DNA of 64,000 nt from Chthoniobacteraceae bacterium (GCA_028293625.1 JAQGOL010000025.1:1-64000); one strand, 5' to 3'; shown: positions 1 to 16,800, counted from the stretch's first letter. Numbers and translations: made by a program. The notes: generated from the letters alone by a model not told the origin.

Positions 1-4063
<4,063 letters not shown>

Positions 4064-4079
<16 letters not shown>

Positions 4080-6229
4080 TCGAATTAGTCGAAGTGGAGA
4101 TGCCGGGGTCGCTCAAGCCCACGGAGAAGGTGAATATCCTTCTCGTGGACGATCGTGAGGACAAACTTCTCACGCTGCGTGTGATGCTTGAAGATCTCAA
4201 CGAGAACCTCGTGATTGCACGCTCCGGCGAGGAAGCATTGCGCAAACTTCTTCAACAGGAGTTCGCCGTCATCATTCTCGATGTGAATATGCCGGTCATG
4301 GACGGCTTTGAGACCGCCGTCATGATCCGGATGCGGCCGCGTTCGGAAACCACGCCAATCATATTTTTCAGTGCCGTGAACGACACTGAAACGCATGTCT
4401 CGCGTGGTTACTCTCTCGGTGCGGTTGATTATATTCTCACGCCGGTCGTGCCGGAAATCCTGCGGGCGAAAATCGCGGTATTCGTCGATCTCTTTCGCAA
4501 AACCGAACAGGTCAAACGGCAGTCGGACGAGCGCGCCGAGTTTATTCGCGAACAAGCCGCACGCGCCGAAGCCGAGGCCGCGCAGCGCCATTTTGCATTC
4601 CTGGCGGAAGCGAGCAACGTCCTCGCCGCCTCTTTGGATTACAAAGAGACCTTTGAAAACCTCGCCCGCCTCGTGGTCCCGATCCTTGCCGACTTTTGCA
4701 TCGTCGACGTGACCGAACAGAATGGCACGTTGCGGCAGGTGGCCGTGGCGCATCGCGACCCGGCCAAGGAAGCCAAATTGCGCCAGTTGACCGACCATTA
4801 CCCGCTCAACCTCACGGTGCGACATGGCGGGACCCGCGTTTTTCAAACCGGCCGGCTCGAATGGAATTGCTCGGTCGACGACGCGGCGCTGAGCGAAATG
4901 TTCGAGGACGAACGGACCCGCGAGATTGTGCGCTCATTAAAGCCGATTGGTTACATCGCCGTGCCGCTGCTGGCGCGGGGGCGCGTGATTGGCGCCATCA
5001 CAATGGTCAATACCGATCCGGAGCGCGCTTGTGGCATCAAAGAAGTTTCGCTTGCTGAACAGCTTGCGCAGCGGGCCGCCCTGGCGCTTGACAATGCCGC
5101 GCTCTATCAATCCGCGCAAAAAGCCCGCACGGATGCTGAACGCGCCAACATGGCCAAGGACCGCTTCCTGGCGATGCTCAGTCATGAGCTTCGCACACCG
5201 CTCACACCGGTCATCAATTCGGTAAGTTTACTCGAATCGATGAACGATTTGCCCTCGGAGATCCGGCCGCAGCTTCAAATGATCCGGCGCAATGTGGAAC
5301 TTGAAGCGCGCCTTATCGACGATCTGCTCGACCTGACGCGTATCAGCAAGGGCAAAGTGCAGCTCAATCTCGCCGTAGTCGATGCCCAGGCGCTTCTGCG
5401 AAGTGCCATTGAGATTTGCGGCCCGGACATCGAGGCAAAAGAGCTTGTCCTGCGCACCGAGTTCAACGCGTTGCGCTGCCACCTCAACGCCGACCCGGCT
5501 CGTTTGCAGCAGATCTTTTGGAATCTGATTAAGAACGCGGTGAAATTTACCCATCCCAAAGGCGAACTGACCATCAGGACTGCCAACGACGAAGGGGGAG
5601 CATTGCGGGTTGAAGTCATCGACACCGGCATTGGTATCCTTAAGGAAATGTTGCCGAAGATATTCAATGCATTTGAACAGGTCGAAGATTCCAAGGCCGG
5701 CGGGCTCGGACTCGGTTTGGCGATCACCAAAGCGATGGTCGCATTGCACCGCGGGCGAATCGAGGCGGTGAGCGACGGCGCCGACAAGGGCTCGAAATTC
5801 ACGGTCTGGTTTCCCACCGCCTCGGCGGCCACCGAAGCCGGCGGATCAGGCGCGACGAAGTCGCCGCAGGCGCGCAAGTCGCTGCGGGTTCTCCTGGTTG
5901 AAGATCATGAGGACAGCAACTATTCGCTGACTCAGCTTCTGAAAAAACGCGGTTATGAAGTCTGTTCAACCCGCAGCGTGGCCACCGCGCTTGAAGCCGC
6001 TGAGCAGTTTAATTTTGACGTGCTGGTCAGCGACATGGGCCTTCCCGATGGCACCGGCAACGACATTATCACCTCACTGACCATCAAGCGCCCGGTTTTT
6101 GGCATCGCGCTCACCGGTTACGGCATGGAAAGCGACATCCAACAAAGTTCCGCGGCCGGTTTTGCGCATCATTTAATCAAGCCTGCCGACCTCAAGCAGC
6201 TTGATGAGCTGATCCAGTCCGCCAACTGA
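4064..6229 (+). CDS. Hybrid histidine kinase: REC-GAF-HisKA-HATPase-REC
   Basis: Soluble hybrid kinase of 721 residues. An N-terminal receiver (about 20-140; VDDRED acidic pocket, phosphoacceptor in [10 protein letters not shown]) is followed by a coiled coil, a GAF domain (about 185-345), HisKA with H-box LSHELRTPL (about 375), a HATPase domain with GLGLGLAI (about 480-590), and a C-terminal receiver (about 605-720; [14 protein letters not shown]). The start overlaps the upstream kinase by 16 bp; an in-frame ATG at 4100 is an alternative. An N-terminal receiver suggests that this kinase is itself a phosphorelay target, plausibly of the upstream HAMP-array kinase, and relays to an output regulator not encoded here. 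Confidence 0.92.
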
Positions 6230-6239
6230 CCACGGCGGA

Positions 6240-6587
6240 TTATTGCGGCTCGTCAGCGCTGTCGACGGCCTCAGCGCCGTTAGCGGCCTCGACGGCACCC
6301 GGCTCTTTTCCGGGACGAAAGGCCGGAGCAGCCAGGATCTCGATATAAACGGCGCCGCACTGTTTCTCCGAAGCCCGATCAATCGCGGCGACGATATCCT
6401 TTGCTTCCACCGACTCAGGCGGCTCTTCGCCAAAACCAATTTTGCAATCAAAGCGCCAGTGATTGGCCCCGTCGGGAAGGTCTTTGCGCCGTTCGCGTTT
6501 CAGATATTTCCGGACATCGTTTTTAATTGCCTCAACGACTCGTGGTGGCTGATGGCCCGGCACATTAAGAGGAAATGTCTTTTTCAT
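6240..6587 (-). CDS. DUF6172 family protein
   Basis: Small soluble protein of 115 residues opening MKKTFPLNVPGH and followed by an AIKNDVRKYLKRERRK segment, which I recognise as the DUF6172 signature; biochemical role unknown. The start at 6587 is favoured over an upstream ATG because AGGAGAGG lies directly before it. The C-terminal 25 residues are Ala/Glu-rich and low complexity. It lies 85 bp downstream of the transglutaminase-like gene on the same strand and is convergent with the kinase operon, leaving only a 10-bp gap. Confidence 0.75.
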   Translation of the reverse strand: MKKTFPLNVPGHQPPRVVEAIKNDVRKYLKRERRKDLPDGANHWRFDCKIGFGEEPPESVEAKDIVAAIDRASEKQCGAVYIEILAAPAFRPGKEPGAVEAANGAEAVDSADEPQ

Positions 6588-6672
6588 CCCTCTCCTTGTC
6601 TCCAACCCCCGCGGTTTGTCGAGCGAAGCACGTCCAAATGCGGAGGGGATGCGCCGGTTTCCGGGTTTTTCC

Positions 6673-9243
6673 TTAACGAGTGAAGGTGGTTTGCACGCGT
6701 TTGGAGATCGAAAAATACGGGATCCAAATTGCGGCTCGAAAGACCGCCTTTACCAAATCAGTCGTAAGAGTGGAGTCGGCCATATCCGGGTATTTGCTGG
6801 CGATGGAGCTCATAAATACGAGGTCCAGAATGGCGCCCGTTACAATCGCCACAATGAGGACGATCATCAACCTGGGAAAGATCCGGCGCTTCTTGAAAAA
6901 GAGGACCACGAGCAGCACTTCGAACACGAAGGCCGCGATGCCGAACACGACGGAATAAAGCAGGCCCGGCGCCCAGAGCGCATGATATCGGGCGCCTTCC
7001 GAGGTGGTGAGCACATTCCAGGTGCTCAGACGGCACATGTTCCAGAGCGGGCCGAGCGTGAAGAGTTGCACAAACGGTTGAACCGAAACATTGAAGGCAA
7101 TGAGAATGAGCCAGCCGCCAATCCCGTTGAGGTTGGCGTGCGCCGGTTTCGGCGGCCATTCCGGACGCCATCGATAAAGCAGGATCGCCCCCACGATGCT
7201 GCTGACGACAGTCATCAGGGCGACTGCCAGGAACAACCAGTTGAAGTCATCCAGCAACGGCTTTTCCTGGCTTTCAGGAGGCATGGAAGGCGCGGCGACC
7301 TTCAGTTCTTTCGGGATGTGAACGGTGTAAGAAAGCGTGTCGCGCGCTTCTTTCAGATGCGCCAGATATACGGCGATATCGCCCGCCGGCACGTGATCGG
7401 AAAGGCTTTTATAAACGTAATGGAGCGTCAGGACACGGCCGGCCTGGGAAATGGCGAATTCGAATTGAAAGGCCGGGTCATCGACCCGCGTGCTTCTGGC
7501 CGTGAAGGTGGAGTCATCCGGGAATTTGACCGTGATGGTTTGTTCGATCTGTCGCGGGTAACTTACTCCCAATGGCTTGGTGCGAAGCGGCATGTCCGGC
7601 GCGGCGACGTAATCGGCGATGGTCGATGCGTAGAATTCCGCAAAAAGCTGCGTCTCATTCCCTGCAATAGGCTCCCAGAGCGCCTTGATGGTATACTTCT
7701 CACTGCTTGTGAGCTGGTTGGCACTCGCGTCATCGGAAAAACCGGGCGCGTCCGCCATCTCAATGGAAGGAAACAGGCGGGCGTAGTAGTTCGAGTAGAG
7801 CTTGCGAATTTGTTCCGGGTTCGAGTCGGCCACAAAACTCCGCATCGAATCTGCCTCACGCCCTCTGAAAACGCTCTCAACAACGAAGGAAACCGGTTGC
7901 CGAAAACCGGTGATGTCATAATTCTCGCGAACCACCTTTGAACCCGTATCGAACCCGGAACGCGCGATGTCAGTGAGCTCGGTCATCCCCGCCTTGATGA
8001 CAAGCGCCTTGCCGTAAGCGGGAAAAAATCGCGTATCGAGCGGACCGCGCTGGAAGCTGGAAGTCGGGTCAAGCCAATAGGTTTTGCCCTTCCACTCAAG
8101 ATGAACAACGACGTGATTGAACGCAGTCGGCGTTGGAAGCCAGTCGGCGATGCTTTGGCGAAGGCGTGTTTCAACCAGCGCGGGATGCGCGGTGTAACCA
8201 AGCTCGTTCAGAATCGCGCACAACAGGCGCGCTTTATCTTTGCAATCGCCAAATCCCCGGGTGAGCACGGTCTCCACCGGATACGGCTGATGCGAATGCG
8301 CGCCGATGGCCATTGCCAGATAGCGCACTTCATCCTGGGCATATTCAAGCGCGGTGAGAATCTGAGCCTCCCCCTCGGGCTTCGCGCGAAGGCGTTCCAT
8401 GAGCGGGCTAAGTGACGCGGGCAGTCTGGCCGAGGCCGTGTATTGAGGAATCGCCCAATCAACCACGGCGCCCCACGATTGATATTCACTGAACTGAATC
8501 CAGCTTTCGTTGGAAAACCACGAAGGCGTTCCCGATTCATAAACCAGCGCAGGGAGATCATCGGCCGACCAGCGGTGATCAATGAATTCCTTCGTCTCGG
8601 TTTGGGAATGGGCAATTTCAGTTTGATGATTGCGCATCTGAAGCTTCCGGGTGCGCGGCCAAAGCAGGCGCTCGCGAAGCTGATACAAAGGCGTGCTGAA
8701 CTGGGCGGCAAAGGAGTCGCTGTACCGGCCGGCAAAAATCGGGTTGGCGCCCTTGAGACTGAAAGCATACTCAATCACATCGCCCACGCGGATGTCGTCC
8801 AGCACGAGCACCACCGTCTGGCGACCATCGTAGAGGTGCTGTTCCATTTGTTCTTCACGCTGGAGCAGCTGCACCGGTTGCGCCGCGAGCCGGTTGAGCG
8901 TCTCGCCGCCCCGGTGGATCTTCAACGTGTGCAGCGCGATTGTCTGATAACTTGGATCAAACCCCAGGTTGATCCTCGAATAATCCTGCACGCCCGTTGA
9001 GGAAATAAATTTGCGCGCATAATGCCCGTAAAATGTCTCTTTGCCGGCATGCCGCTGTTCATCAACCAGCAATAACCACGAGCCGTTGCTGATTTTATCC
9101 GCCGGCTCTTTGACCCCCGCCGGTACGGGATAATCAATCACCCACGATGGAGCCGCTGTTTTCGGGCAAACCGGATCCGCAGCAAGCGCCACGGCGGTTA
9201 TGCATGCCAGGGCAATGAGGATAACAAAAAACGATCGAAACAT
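6673..9243 (-). CDS. DUF3857/transglutaminase-like exported membrane protein with C-terminal DUF2569-like region
   Basis: Protein of 856 residues. A signal peptide (MFRSFFVILIALACITAVA) precedes a DUF3857 domain (about 60-230) and a transglutaminase-like fold with a complete Cys-His-Asp set: RGFGDCKDKARLL (Cys near 333), FNHVVVHLEW (His near 376) and YWLDPTSS (Asp near 388). After a beta-rich region there is one membrane helix (about 666-690), then a four-helix hydrophobic block resembling DUF2569. The catalytic part should therefore face the periplasm. Such proteins are common in Bacteroidetes and PVC bacteria, and their substrates are unknown. I chose 9243 because the 43-residue upstream extension has no signal-like character. 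Confidence 0.85.
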   Translation of the reverse strand: MFRSFFVILIALACITAVALAADPVCPKTAAPSWVIDYPVPAGVKEPADKISNGSWLLLVDEQRHAGKETFYGHYARKFISSTGVQDYSRINLGFDPSYQTIALHTLKIHRGGETLNRLAAQPVQLLQREEQMEQHLYDGRQTVVLVLDDIRVGDVIEYAFSLKGANPIFAGRYSDSFAAQFSTPLYQLRERLLWPRTRKLQMRNHQTEIAHSQTETKEFIDHRWSADDLPALVYESGTPSWFSNESWIQFSEYQSWGAVVDWAIPQYTASARLPASLSPLMERLRAKPEGEAQILTALEYAQDEVRYLAMAIGAHSHQPYPVETVLTRGFGDCKDKARLLCAILNELGYTAHPALVETRLRQSIADWLPTPTAFNHVVVHLEWKGKTYWLDPTSSFQRGPLDTRFFPAYGKALVIKAGMTELTDIARSGFDTGSKVVRENYDITGFRQPVSFVVESVFRGREADSMRSFVADSNPEQIRKLYSNYYARLFPSIEMADAPGFSDDASANQLTSSEKYTIKALWEPIAGNETQLFAEFYASTIADYVAAPDMPLRTKPLGVSYPRQIEQTITVKFPDDSTFTARSTRVDDPAFQFEFAISQAGRVLTLHYVYKSLSDHVPAGDIAVYLAHLKEARDTLSYTVHIPKELKVAAPSMPPESQEKPLLDDFNWLFLAVALMTVVSSIVGAILLYRWRPEWPPKPAHANLNGIGGWLILIAFNVSVQPFVQLFTLGPLWNMCRLSTWNVLTTSEGARYHALWAPGLLYSVVFGIAAFVFEVLLVVLFFKKRRIFPRLMIVLIVAIVTGAILDLVFMSSIASKYPDMADSTLTTDLVKAVFRAAIWIPYFSISKRVQTTFTR

Positions 9244-9448
9244 GAAAAAGGTGAAAAACAGAGACGCCACTTTTCCCTTCTCATTGTCGGAAAGATCAGG
9301 ACGGCGCAACAATGCGCGTGGGCAATAAGCTACACGGTCAAACCGCGCGAGCCTCAAATCCCCTGCCGGCAAAGTCTGCCGGCATTCGCCTTTTCACTGT
9401 CGCCAACCCGGCCCGGGCGCTGTTTGTTATAAGTCCACTTTCCCGACC

Positions 9449-12400
9449 ATGTTGACTCTTCGCGGTTCATCCGCCCTCTCCGACTTTCGCCTTCAAAAAC
9501 TTCAACAAGACCTCCTCGCCGCAGGAGTGCCGGTTCGCGGCCTCGGCGCTGAGTTTGTCCATGTAGCTGAGCTGACCGGCGCGCTTTCCACCGCCGAGCA
9601 TGCCGTGCTCGAAAAGCTGCTCACTTACGGGCCGCATCGCGCCCCGGCTGCCCATGCCGGTCTTCTTCAGATTGTGGCTCCCCGGCCGGGCACGATTTCC
9701 CCCTGGTCATCGAAGGCCACCGACATCGCCTACATTTGTGGCCTGACGAATATCAAACGGATCGAGCGGGTGATTGCGTATTCGATCGAAGCCGATGAGA
9801 TGCCGTTCTCCGATGAACAGCAGGCCGCGCTCGGAGCCCGGCTTCACGATCGGATGACGCAGATTGTGGTGAACGATCTCGATGCGCTTGAAATCCTTTT
9901 CAGCCACGAGACGCCGCGCCCGATGACGAGTGTGCCGGTCCTTGCCGAGGGACGCGGCGCCCTGGTCGCGGCCAATCAATCGCTCGGCCTCGCGCTTGCC
10001 GACGACGAGATCGATTACCTGGTCAACGCGTTCACCATTCTCGGACGCGACCCCAATGACATCGAGCTCATGATGTTCGCCCAGGCCAACTCCGAGCATT
10101 GCCGCCATAAAATCTTCAATGCAACCTGGGAAATCGACGGGACCGCGCAGGAGCGTTCGCTCTTCCAGATGATCCGCAACACCTATCAGCTTCACAGCGA
10201 GGGGATCCTTTCCGCCTACAAAGACAACGCCGCCGTTCTCGCAGGCAACCGGGGCGGCCGGTTCTATGCCGATCCTGAAACGGGCGAATACACGGCGCAC
10301 GACGAGGAGATCCACATTCTTTGCAAAGTGGAGACCCACAACCATCCCACCGCCATCTCCCCGTTTCCCGGCGCGGCAACCGGTTCGGGCGGAGAGATTC
10401 GGGATGAAGGCGCCACGGGACGGGGAAGCAAACCCAAAGCCGGGCTTTCCGGGTTCACCGTTTCCAATCTGAAACTTCCGGGCGCCGTTCAGCCTTGGGA
10501 AAAAGAGCATGGAAAGCCTGAGCGCATCGTTTCACCCCTCGACATCATGATCGAAGGGCCGCTTGGTGCCGCGGCGTTTAACAACGAATTCGGCAGGCCC
10601 AATATCAACGGTTACTTCCGCACGTTTGAGGCCGAGGTGCCCGGCGCCAATGGCCCCGAGCTGCGCGGTTACCACAAGCCGATCATGCTGGCGGGCGGTC
10701 TGGGCAACATCAAAGCGGGCCATATCGAAAAAGGGGCCATTAATCCCGGCGATCAGCTCGTCGTGCTTGGTGGACCCGCCATGTTGATCGGGCTGGGCGG
10801 CGGTGCGGCAAGCTCCATGGCAAGCGGATCGGGAAATGAATCGCTCGATTTTGCCAGTGTCCAGCGCGACAACGCCGAGATGGAACGCCGTTGCCAGGAA
10901 GTGATCGATCACTGCTGGGCGCTGGGCGAAGAAAACCCGATCTCCTTCATTCACGATGTCGGCGCCGGGGGAATTTCAAACGCGTTGCCCGAACTCGTCA
11001 ACGATGGCGAACGCGGCGGCCGTTTTGACCTGCGCAAGGTGCCCAACGACGAGCCCGGCATGGCGCCGCATGAGATCTGGTGCAACGAATCCCAGGAGCG
11101 TTATGTGCTTGCCGTGCCGGCGAACCGCATTGCCGCCTTTGCCGCGATTTGTGAACGCGAACGTTGCCCTTTTGCCGTGGTGGGCGAGGCGACGGAGGAA
11201 AAGCGGCTCGTGCTGGAGGATCCGCTCTTTAAGAACACGCCCATCGACATGCCGCTCGACGTGTTGCTTGGAAAACCGCCGCGCATGCATCGAAGCGCCG
11301 AGAGCCTGCGCCGGCCGCTGGCGCCCCTGCACTTTGGCGATTTGTCGCTTGGCGAAGCCGTGCGGCGCGTTCTTGGCCATCCTACTGTCGCGGACAAGAC
11401 TTTCCTGATTTCAATTGGTGACCGCACCATCACGGGGCTCGTCGCCAGGGATCAGATGGTCGGCCCGTGGCAGGTGCCGGTTGCCGATTGCGGTGTCACG
11501 GCCGCCGCTTACGACGTTTATACCGGGGAAGCGATGGCGTTGGGAGAACGGACGCCCGTGGCGGTCAACAACGCCGCCGCCTCCGCCCGGCTCGCGGTGG
11601 GCGAAGCGCTCACCAACCTCGCTTCCGCCCAGATCGGCGCCCTCGGCAAGGTCAATCTTTCCGCCAATTGGATGGCCGCCCCGAACGTGCCCGGCGACGG
11701 AGCCGATCTCTACGCCGCGGTTCGCGCCGTCGGCATGGAACTCTGTCCGGCACTCGGAATCACGATTCCCGTCGGCAAGGATTCCATGAGCATGAGCACC
11801 CTCTGGAAAGAGGCCGGGGTCGAAAAACGCGTTACCGCGCCGACCTCGCTCATTGTTTCCGCCTTTGCCGCCGTGGACGACATCCGCCTCACGATCACGC
11901 CCCAGATTCAGCAAGTGGAAGATTCTGTGCTGCTTCTCATTGATCTTGGCCGCGGAAAAAATCGGCTCGGCGGATCGATTCTCGCGCAGGTGGTTTCCCA
12001 GACGGGCCAGGAGACGCCCGATGTCGATAACCCCGCTGATCTGAAAAACTTCTGGAACGCCATCCAGCAACTTGGCCGGGAACAAAAAATCCTGGCCTAC
12101 CACGACCGCTCCGATGGCGGCCTGCTCGCCACGGTGGTGGAGATGGCGTTCGCGGGACACGTCGGCCTCGATCTTGATATCCCGGCCGGGCACAACGCTT
12201 TCATGGCGCTTTTCGCAGAGGAACTCGGCGCCGTCATCCAGGTGCGCGACTCCGATTTTGACGACGTCCACGGCGTCCTGCGCTCGCACGGCTTTAAAAC
12301 CTGCACCACGCAGATCGGCAGGCTCAATTCCCATTACGCGCTCCGGATCAAACGCGCCGGCCAGGAGATCTTTAACGAAGATCTCTCCTCGCTCCGTGCG

Positions 12401-13324
12401 ATCTGGTCCGATGTCACCCGGCGGATCGCCGCCCTGCGCGACAACCCTGCCTGCGCGGAATCCGAGCATCAGCTCAGGCTTGATCCGGCCGATCCTGGAA
12501 TCACGCCCAAGGTCACGTTTGATTTCTCAACTCCATCCATTCACACCACGCGTCCGCCGGTTGCAATTCTCCGCGAGCAGGGCGTCAATGGTGAAACCGA
12601 GATGGCCGCTGCGTTTACCCGGGCCGGCTTCAAAGCCATCGATGTCCACATGACGGACATCATCAGCGGACGCATTTCGCTGCGCGATTTTCGCGGCCTG
12701 GCGGCCTGCGGCGGATTCAGTTACGGCGACGTGCTTGGGGCCGGCGAGGGCTGGGCCAAAAGCATCCTTTTTAACGAACGTGCCAGGGCTGAATTTGAAG
12801 CCTTTTTTGCCCGTGAAGAGGCCTTTGCGCTCGGGGTCTGCAACGGCTGCCAGATGATGAGCACCCTGCACTCCATCATCCCTGGCGCGGATCACTGGCC
12901 GCGTTTTGTGCAAAACCAATCGGAACGCTTTGAAGCCCGGGTCGCCTCGGTTCAGATCGAAAAAAGCCCCAGTATTTTCTTCAAGGGAATGGAAGGTTCC
13001 ATCCTCCCCATCGCCATCGCGCACGGGGAGGGATTTGCCGAGTTCAGTTCCCAGGCAGCCATTGAAACGTGCAGCGCGTCCGGACTTGTTTCGGCCCGTT
13101 TTGTCGACAACCACCACGAGGTCACACAGCAATACCCGCTCAATCCGAATGGTTCCCCGCTCGGCATGACAGCCCTGACTACCACCACCGGCCGTGTGAT
13201 GATCATGATGCCGCATCCTGAACGCGTATTCCGCACCGTCCAGCATAGCTGGCATCCCACCACTTGGACCGAGGACTCGCCATGGATTCAACTATTTCGC
13301 AATGCGCGAAACTGGGTTGGGTAA
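9449..13324 (+). CDS. purL: Phosphoribosylformylglycinamidine synthase (single-chain)
   Basis: Fourth step of de novo purine synthesis: converts FGAR, glutamine and ATP to FGAM. The 1291-residue length matches the long single-polypeptide form of gammaproteobacteria and eukaryotes, not the split PurL/PurQ/PurS complex. Visible landmarks are the nucleotide-binding stretch [18 protein letters not shown] near residue 290, the paired AIRS-type halves, and a C-terminal class I glutamine amidotransferase with nucleophile GVCNGCQMM (Cys near 1131) and PHPERVFR. It is divergent from the transglutaminase-like gene across about 205 bp. No purine riboswitch could be recognised there. Confidence 0.97.
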   Translation: MLTLRGSSALSDFRLQKLQQDLLAAGVPVRGLGAEFVHVAELTGALSTAEHAVLEKLLTYGPHRAPAAHAGLLQIVAPRPGTISPWSSKATDIAYICGLTNIKRIERVIAYSIEADEMPFSDEQQAALGARLHDRMTQIVVNDLDALEILFSHETPRPMTSVPVLAEGRGALVAANQSLGLALADDEIDYLVNAFTILGRDPNDIELMMFAQANSEHCRHKIFNATWEIDGTAQERSLFQMIRNTYQLHSEGILSAYKDNAAVLAGNRGGRFYADPETGEYTAHDEEIHILCKVETHNHPTAISPFPGAATGSGGEIRDEGATGRGSKPKAGLSGFTVSNLKLPGAVQPWEKEHGKPERIVSPLDIMIEGPLGAAAFNNEFGRPNINGYFRTFEAEVPGANGPELRGYHKPIMLAGGLGNIKAGHIEKGAINPGDQLVVLGGPAMLIGLGGGAASSMASGSGNESLDFASVQRDNAEMERRCQEVIDHCWALGEENPISFIHDVGAGGISNALPELVNDGERGGRFDLRKVPNDEPGMAPHEIWCNESQERYVLAVPANRIAAFAAICERERCPFAVVGEATEEKRLVLEDPLFKNTPIDMPLDVLLGKPPRMHRSAESLRRPLAPLHFGDLSLGEAVRRVLGHPTVADKTFLISIGDRTITGLVARDQMVGPWQVPVADCGVTAAAYDVYTGEAMALGERTPVAVNNAAASARLAVGEALTNLASAQIGALGKVNLSANWMAAPNVPGDGADLYAAVRAVGMELCPALGITIPVGKDSMSMSTLWKEAGVEKRVTAPTSLIVSAFAAVDDIRLTITPQIQQVEDSVLLLIDLGRGKNRLGGSILAQVVSQTGQETPDVDNPADLKNFWNAIQQLGREQKILAYHDRSDGGLLATVVEMAFAGHVGLDLDIPAGHNAFMALFAEELGAVIQVRDSDFDDVHGVLRSHGFKTCTTQIGRLNSHYALRIKRAGQEIFNEDLSSLRAIWSDVTRRIAALRDNPACAESEHQLRLDPADPGITPKVTFDFSTPSIHTTRPPVAILREQGVNGETEMAAAFTRAGFKAIDVHMTDIISGRISLRDFRGLAACGGFSYGDVLGAGEGWAKSILFNERARAEFEAFFAREEAFALGVCNGCQMMSTLHSIIPGADHWPRFVQNQSERFEARVASVQIEKSPSIFFKGMEGSILPIAIAHGEGFAEFSSQAAIETCSASGLVSARFVDNHHEVTQQYPLNPNGSPLGMTALTTTTGRVMIMMPHPERVFRTVQHSWHPTTWTEDSPWIQLFRNARNWVG

Positions 13325-13415
13325 CGCTTTAGGTCTGGCGCGAAAATTTCTTCAAACGATACAGCCAGTTCAACGCTTGCACTCACTCCGCGCTCATCGT
13401 TAACCTCGCCTCCCT

Positions 13416-13871
13416 ATGGAAACTCCGCCTCTCCCCACCCAGAAAAAAGGCCTCGGTCCACTCGCCTGGATTGGAATCGGATGCGGGGGAATTATCGTTC
13501 TCGCCATCATCGCCGTTGTCGTGGCCAGCTTCATCTTTGGACCAAAAGCCAAAGAGTTCATCCAAAACGCGCAGAAGGATCCCACCCGTGCCACCGCCAC
13601 GTTGATGGTATCCGTCGGCGGAGGCCAAATCGAGATGGTTGCCCAGGATGAGGAGAATAAGCGTTACACCGTCCGGGACAAAAGAACCGGCAAGATGACC
13701 ACGATTTATTGGAACGAAAAAAAGCACGCGACCGAGACGGTTGAAGGTGATTTTTCGGCCATCCCGGTCACCCCCGAGGTTCCGGTAACCAGCGATGCTC
13801 CGGCAATCCCCTCGCCCGCTGAACCGGCCCCTGCGACACCTGAACCCGCGCCTGCGGCAGAGCCGAAGTAA
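13416..13871 (+). CDS. Small single-pass membrane protein with Pro/Ala-rich tail
   Basis: Protein of 151 residues that I cannot assign to a named family. A short Pro/Lys-rich N-terminus is followed by one strong hydrophobic helix (about 17-42: IGIGCGGIIVLAIIAVVVAS), a 60-residue soluble segment, and a low-complexity C-terminus of Pro, Ala and Glu. The topology suggests an inner-membrane anchor with an extended linker. It follows purL by 91 bp and converges on the PVC dehydrogenase gene with a 12-bp gap. Confidence 0.7.
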   Translation: METPPLPTQKKGLGPLAWIGIGCGGIIVLAIIAVVVASFIFGPKAKEFIQNAQKDPTRATATLMVSVGGGQIEMVAQDEENKRYTVRDKRTGKMTTIYWNEKKHATETVEGDFSAIPVTPEVPVTSDAPAIPSPAEPAPATPEPAPAAEPK

Positions 13872-13883
13872 CGGTTCCTGCTT

Positions 13884-16800
13884 TTAATCAAAAAGGGCAA
13901 TGAGGGTCTCTGCGAAGATCTTCATTCCCTCTGCGTTTGGGTGGTTGACGGAGTTGACCAAAAGCGTGGTGTAAGGGATTCCCTGGCGCCAAAGACGTCC
14001 AAAGCGCACAGAGGCGTCGGCGAGTGTGACGGGATGTTCGGCGGCAAATTGCCGAAGGGCGGCGGTGTAAGGCCTCGGATCGGCATCGATTTCGCGTTCA
14101 CGGGAAAGGCTCATCCAGGCAGGCCGGACGTAGTGCGGCGTCAGGATGATCCATTCAGCCCCGATCGCCTGGAAATCCGCGAGGATTCTCCCGTACTGCG
14201 ACTTGACCGTTTCGGAGCTGAGACCGGCGTCATTGACAAACTCGGAGATGATCAGGTCGGGTTTGAGATTGAGCACTTTTTCCTGATAATTGCGCGAGCT
14301 GCCGGCGGGTTCCTTCAAATAATTGGCCGTGGAACGGCCGCCCCAACCTTCCGTGAGCAACTCGATTTTCGCCTGCGGAAACGCGGCCTGGAGACGCGAG
14401 GCAAACTGTTCCTGCCATCTTTCCGGGTGAGGCAGATAAACGCATTCGGTAACGCTGTCGCCCCACGCTAAAATCCGCACAGGCAGACCCGCACGGAGTT
14501 TTGCCATGAAATGGGGCAATGTTTTCTCGGCGGCATGCGACGGCTCGGACGGTTTCGGATAGGCGGTTTCCAAAATCGGGAAGAGATTATCTTCCGTCAG
14601 TTTCAGCATCGGCCCGGTAATCCAGACCGTCCCCAAACGCTTTTCTCCTTCGGCAATGGAAGGCGCCCGGGGAGCAGCCGGGGCTCCGGCTCCCTGCCGC
14701 AGGCTGATTTTTCCGTCGACACCCAGAACAATGCTATCCTGGCGCAAATGCGTGTGGCCGTAGCTGACAAACACCGGGGTCGCCTCACCGATTTCCCCAT
14801 TCGGGAGCCGGCCAAACGTGCCCCATGAATTCTCGATTTCCCAATCTTTTCCCCGGACAAAAACGTGCGATTCCGGATCGGCGCCTGAGCGCAGGGTCAC
14901 AGTTGGAATGTCGATGAGGTCCGGCGTGGAACAGACCTCCGCGATGTTGCCGGCAAGATGCGCGCCATTGTTCCAGCCACCGCCCTCCACATTATAAAGT
15001 GGAATCGAGGCAAAGTGTTCAGCGGTCACGACCGTGTGAACTGGCGGAGCAACGTCAAGCGTAGTCTCACTTGCGGGATCGGAAAGAGAAACCTTGATCC
15101 TCCAATCGCCATCGAGCGATATGCGCGCCGTCCCGGGCGCGGCCGGAGCGGCTGGCGGTGGATTCTTATCCATAAGCCACGCAAAAAGGTCGCGCACCTG
15201 GACCGGGGTCAGTGCCTCGAGCAATCCCTCCGGCATGAGCGACGTGGGGATGGTCTGGGTCTGGGAAATGTCGCCATCCGGAACAGTGACACTTTCCGTC
15301 AGGGTCTGAAGGGTAAGCACGCGATCGTCCCGGCCGCGAATCATGCCCGTAAGCACCCGTCCATCTTTCATTATAAGAATGGAAAGCTGATAATCCTTGG
15401 CCACGACCGCGCTGGGATCGGCAATATTTCCAAGCAGATATTCCAGATTATCCCGTCCGCCGCCGGTCAGCTCAGGCCCGACATTGCCCCCTTGCCCGTA
15501 CATCTTGTGGCAGGTCCCGCAAGTCTGTGTAAAGAGCGCGCGCCCCGCCGTTTTATCCCCCTGCGCAAGCACCGCAGGGGTCAGGTAGTCTTTCCATTTG
15601 GCAATGAGGGCGAGTTTGTCGGCACTGGAATCGTGCACTTCGCCCCAAAGAGTGGTGACGCGCGCCGTCAGATCGGCATTTTTAAACCCGCGAATCTGGC
15701 GAACATTGAATGCGCTCAGCTCTTTGGCGCTGATTTTTTTCGCATCCACAGCATCAAGCAGACGGGCAACCCACGCAGGGCGCGTCAGGAGAGCGCCGAT
15801 GACCGCCGGTTTATCCGAAGTGGAGGCAAACCGTTCGATCATGAAATCCGCGGTGGCGGGATCATCGTTTAGAGCGAGCCCGGCGGCGGCGGTCGAGGTG
15901 AGACCCGATGCGCCAAAGAGGGTTTCGCAAAGGGCTCGCAACCCTTCCGCCCGCGCTTCGATGGCCGAACGCAATGCGGCACGACGCGCCTCGATGGAAG
16001 CTTTTCCGTCCAGCGCGATCTCGCGATGGGCTGCGATGGCGGAAGCATCCCCGAAGATGCCGCCCAAAGTCCGGTAGCGATTGCGCACTTCGGGATCCTG
16101 ACTTTTGGCCAGCACAGTGCTCAAAGCCGCCCACGCGGCCGGCGGTTTGGCCTGGCGCAATCCCTGCAAGGCTTCGCTCATCCCGGCAAGCAGATCAATC
16201 TGCCACTCCTTTGGCGCAGTCGCGGCATGGCCGAGAAGCGCGCTCAAAGCGCCGCTTGGATCGTTCAGATCCTCCGTGAGCCGGCGTGCGATGCAGGTGC
16301 GCGTGGCGGAAAACAGAGACGATTCGCCCAGTTTTGCGAGCTCCATGGGATGCGATTGGGCAAGAGGTTCAATGCCATACCAAAGCATCAAAGGAAGATC
16401 GTGGTCGGCTGCATCCTCAGCATGTCCCAACAATGGACCGGCCATCGCGGCACGGGCATCCAGAGGCATTCGTTGAAGCGCCGAAGCGAGCGCAAGCCGC
16501 ACGAACGCCGAGGACTCAACCTTCGCACATTGGGTCAGGGCAGCGACGGTTTCCACATCAACGGCCGCCTTGTCATCGAGCAGGAGACGGATTGCCCAGG
16601 CGCGCACATATTCATTGGAATGGACAAGCTGTGTCCGAAGAAAAGGGGCATCAGCCCGGCCGATGGCGTGCAAACTCCACAAGGCGCGGAGTTGATGCAC
16701 CTTGTCGCCGCTTTCAGCAAACTGCTTAACCAGCGCAGCTGCGACACCGCCCATCTCCTCCCCCGCTCCCGCGCGCTCCTGGAGCTGGCGCCGGGCATGG

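Noticed and set aside
6616-7941. 441-residue plus-strand frame inside the transglutaminase-like gene
   Set aside because: Antisense shadow in GC-rich coding DNA; composition Arg/His/Gly-rich and no motif.
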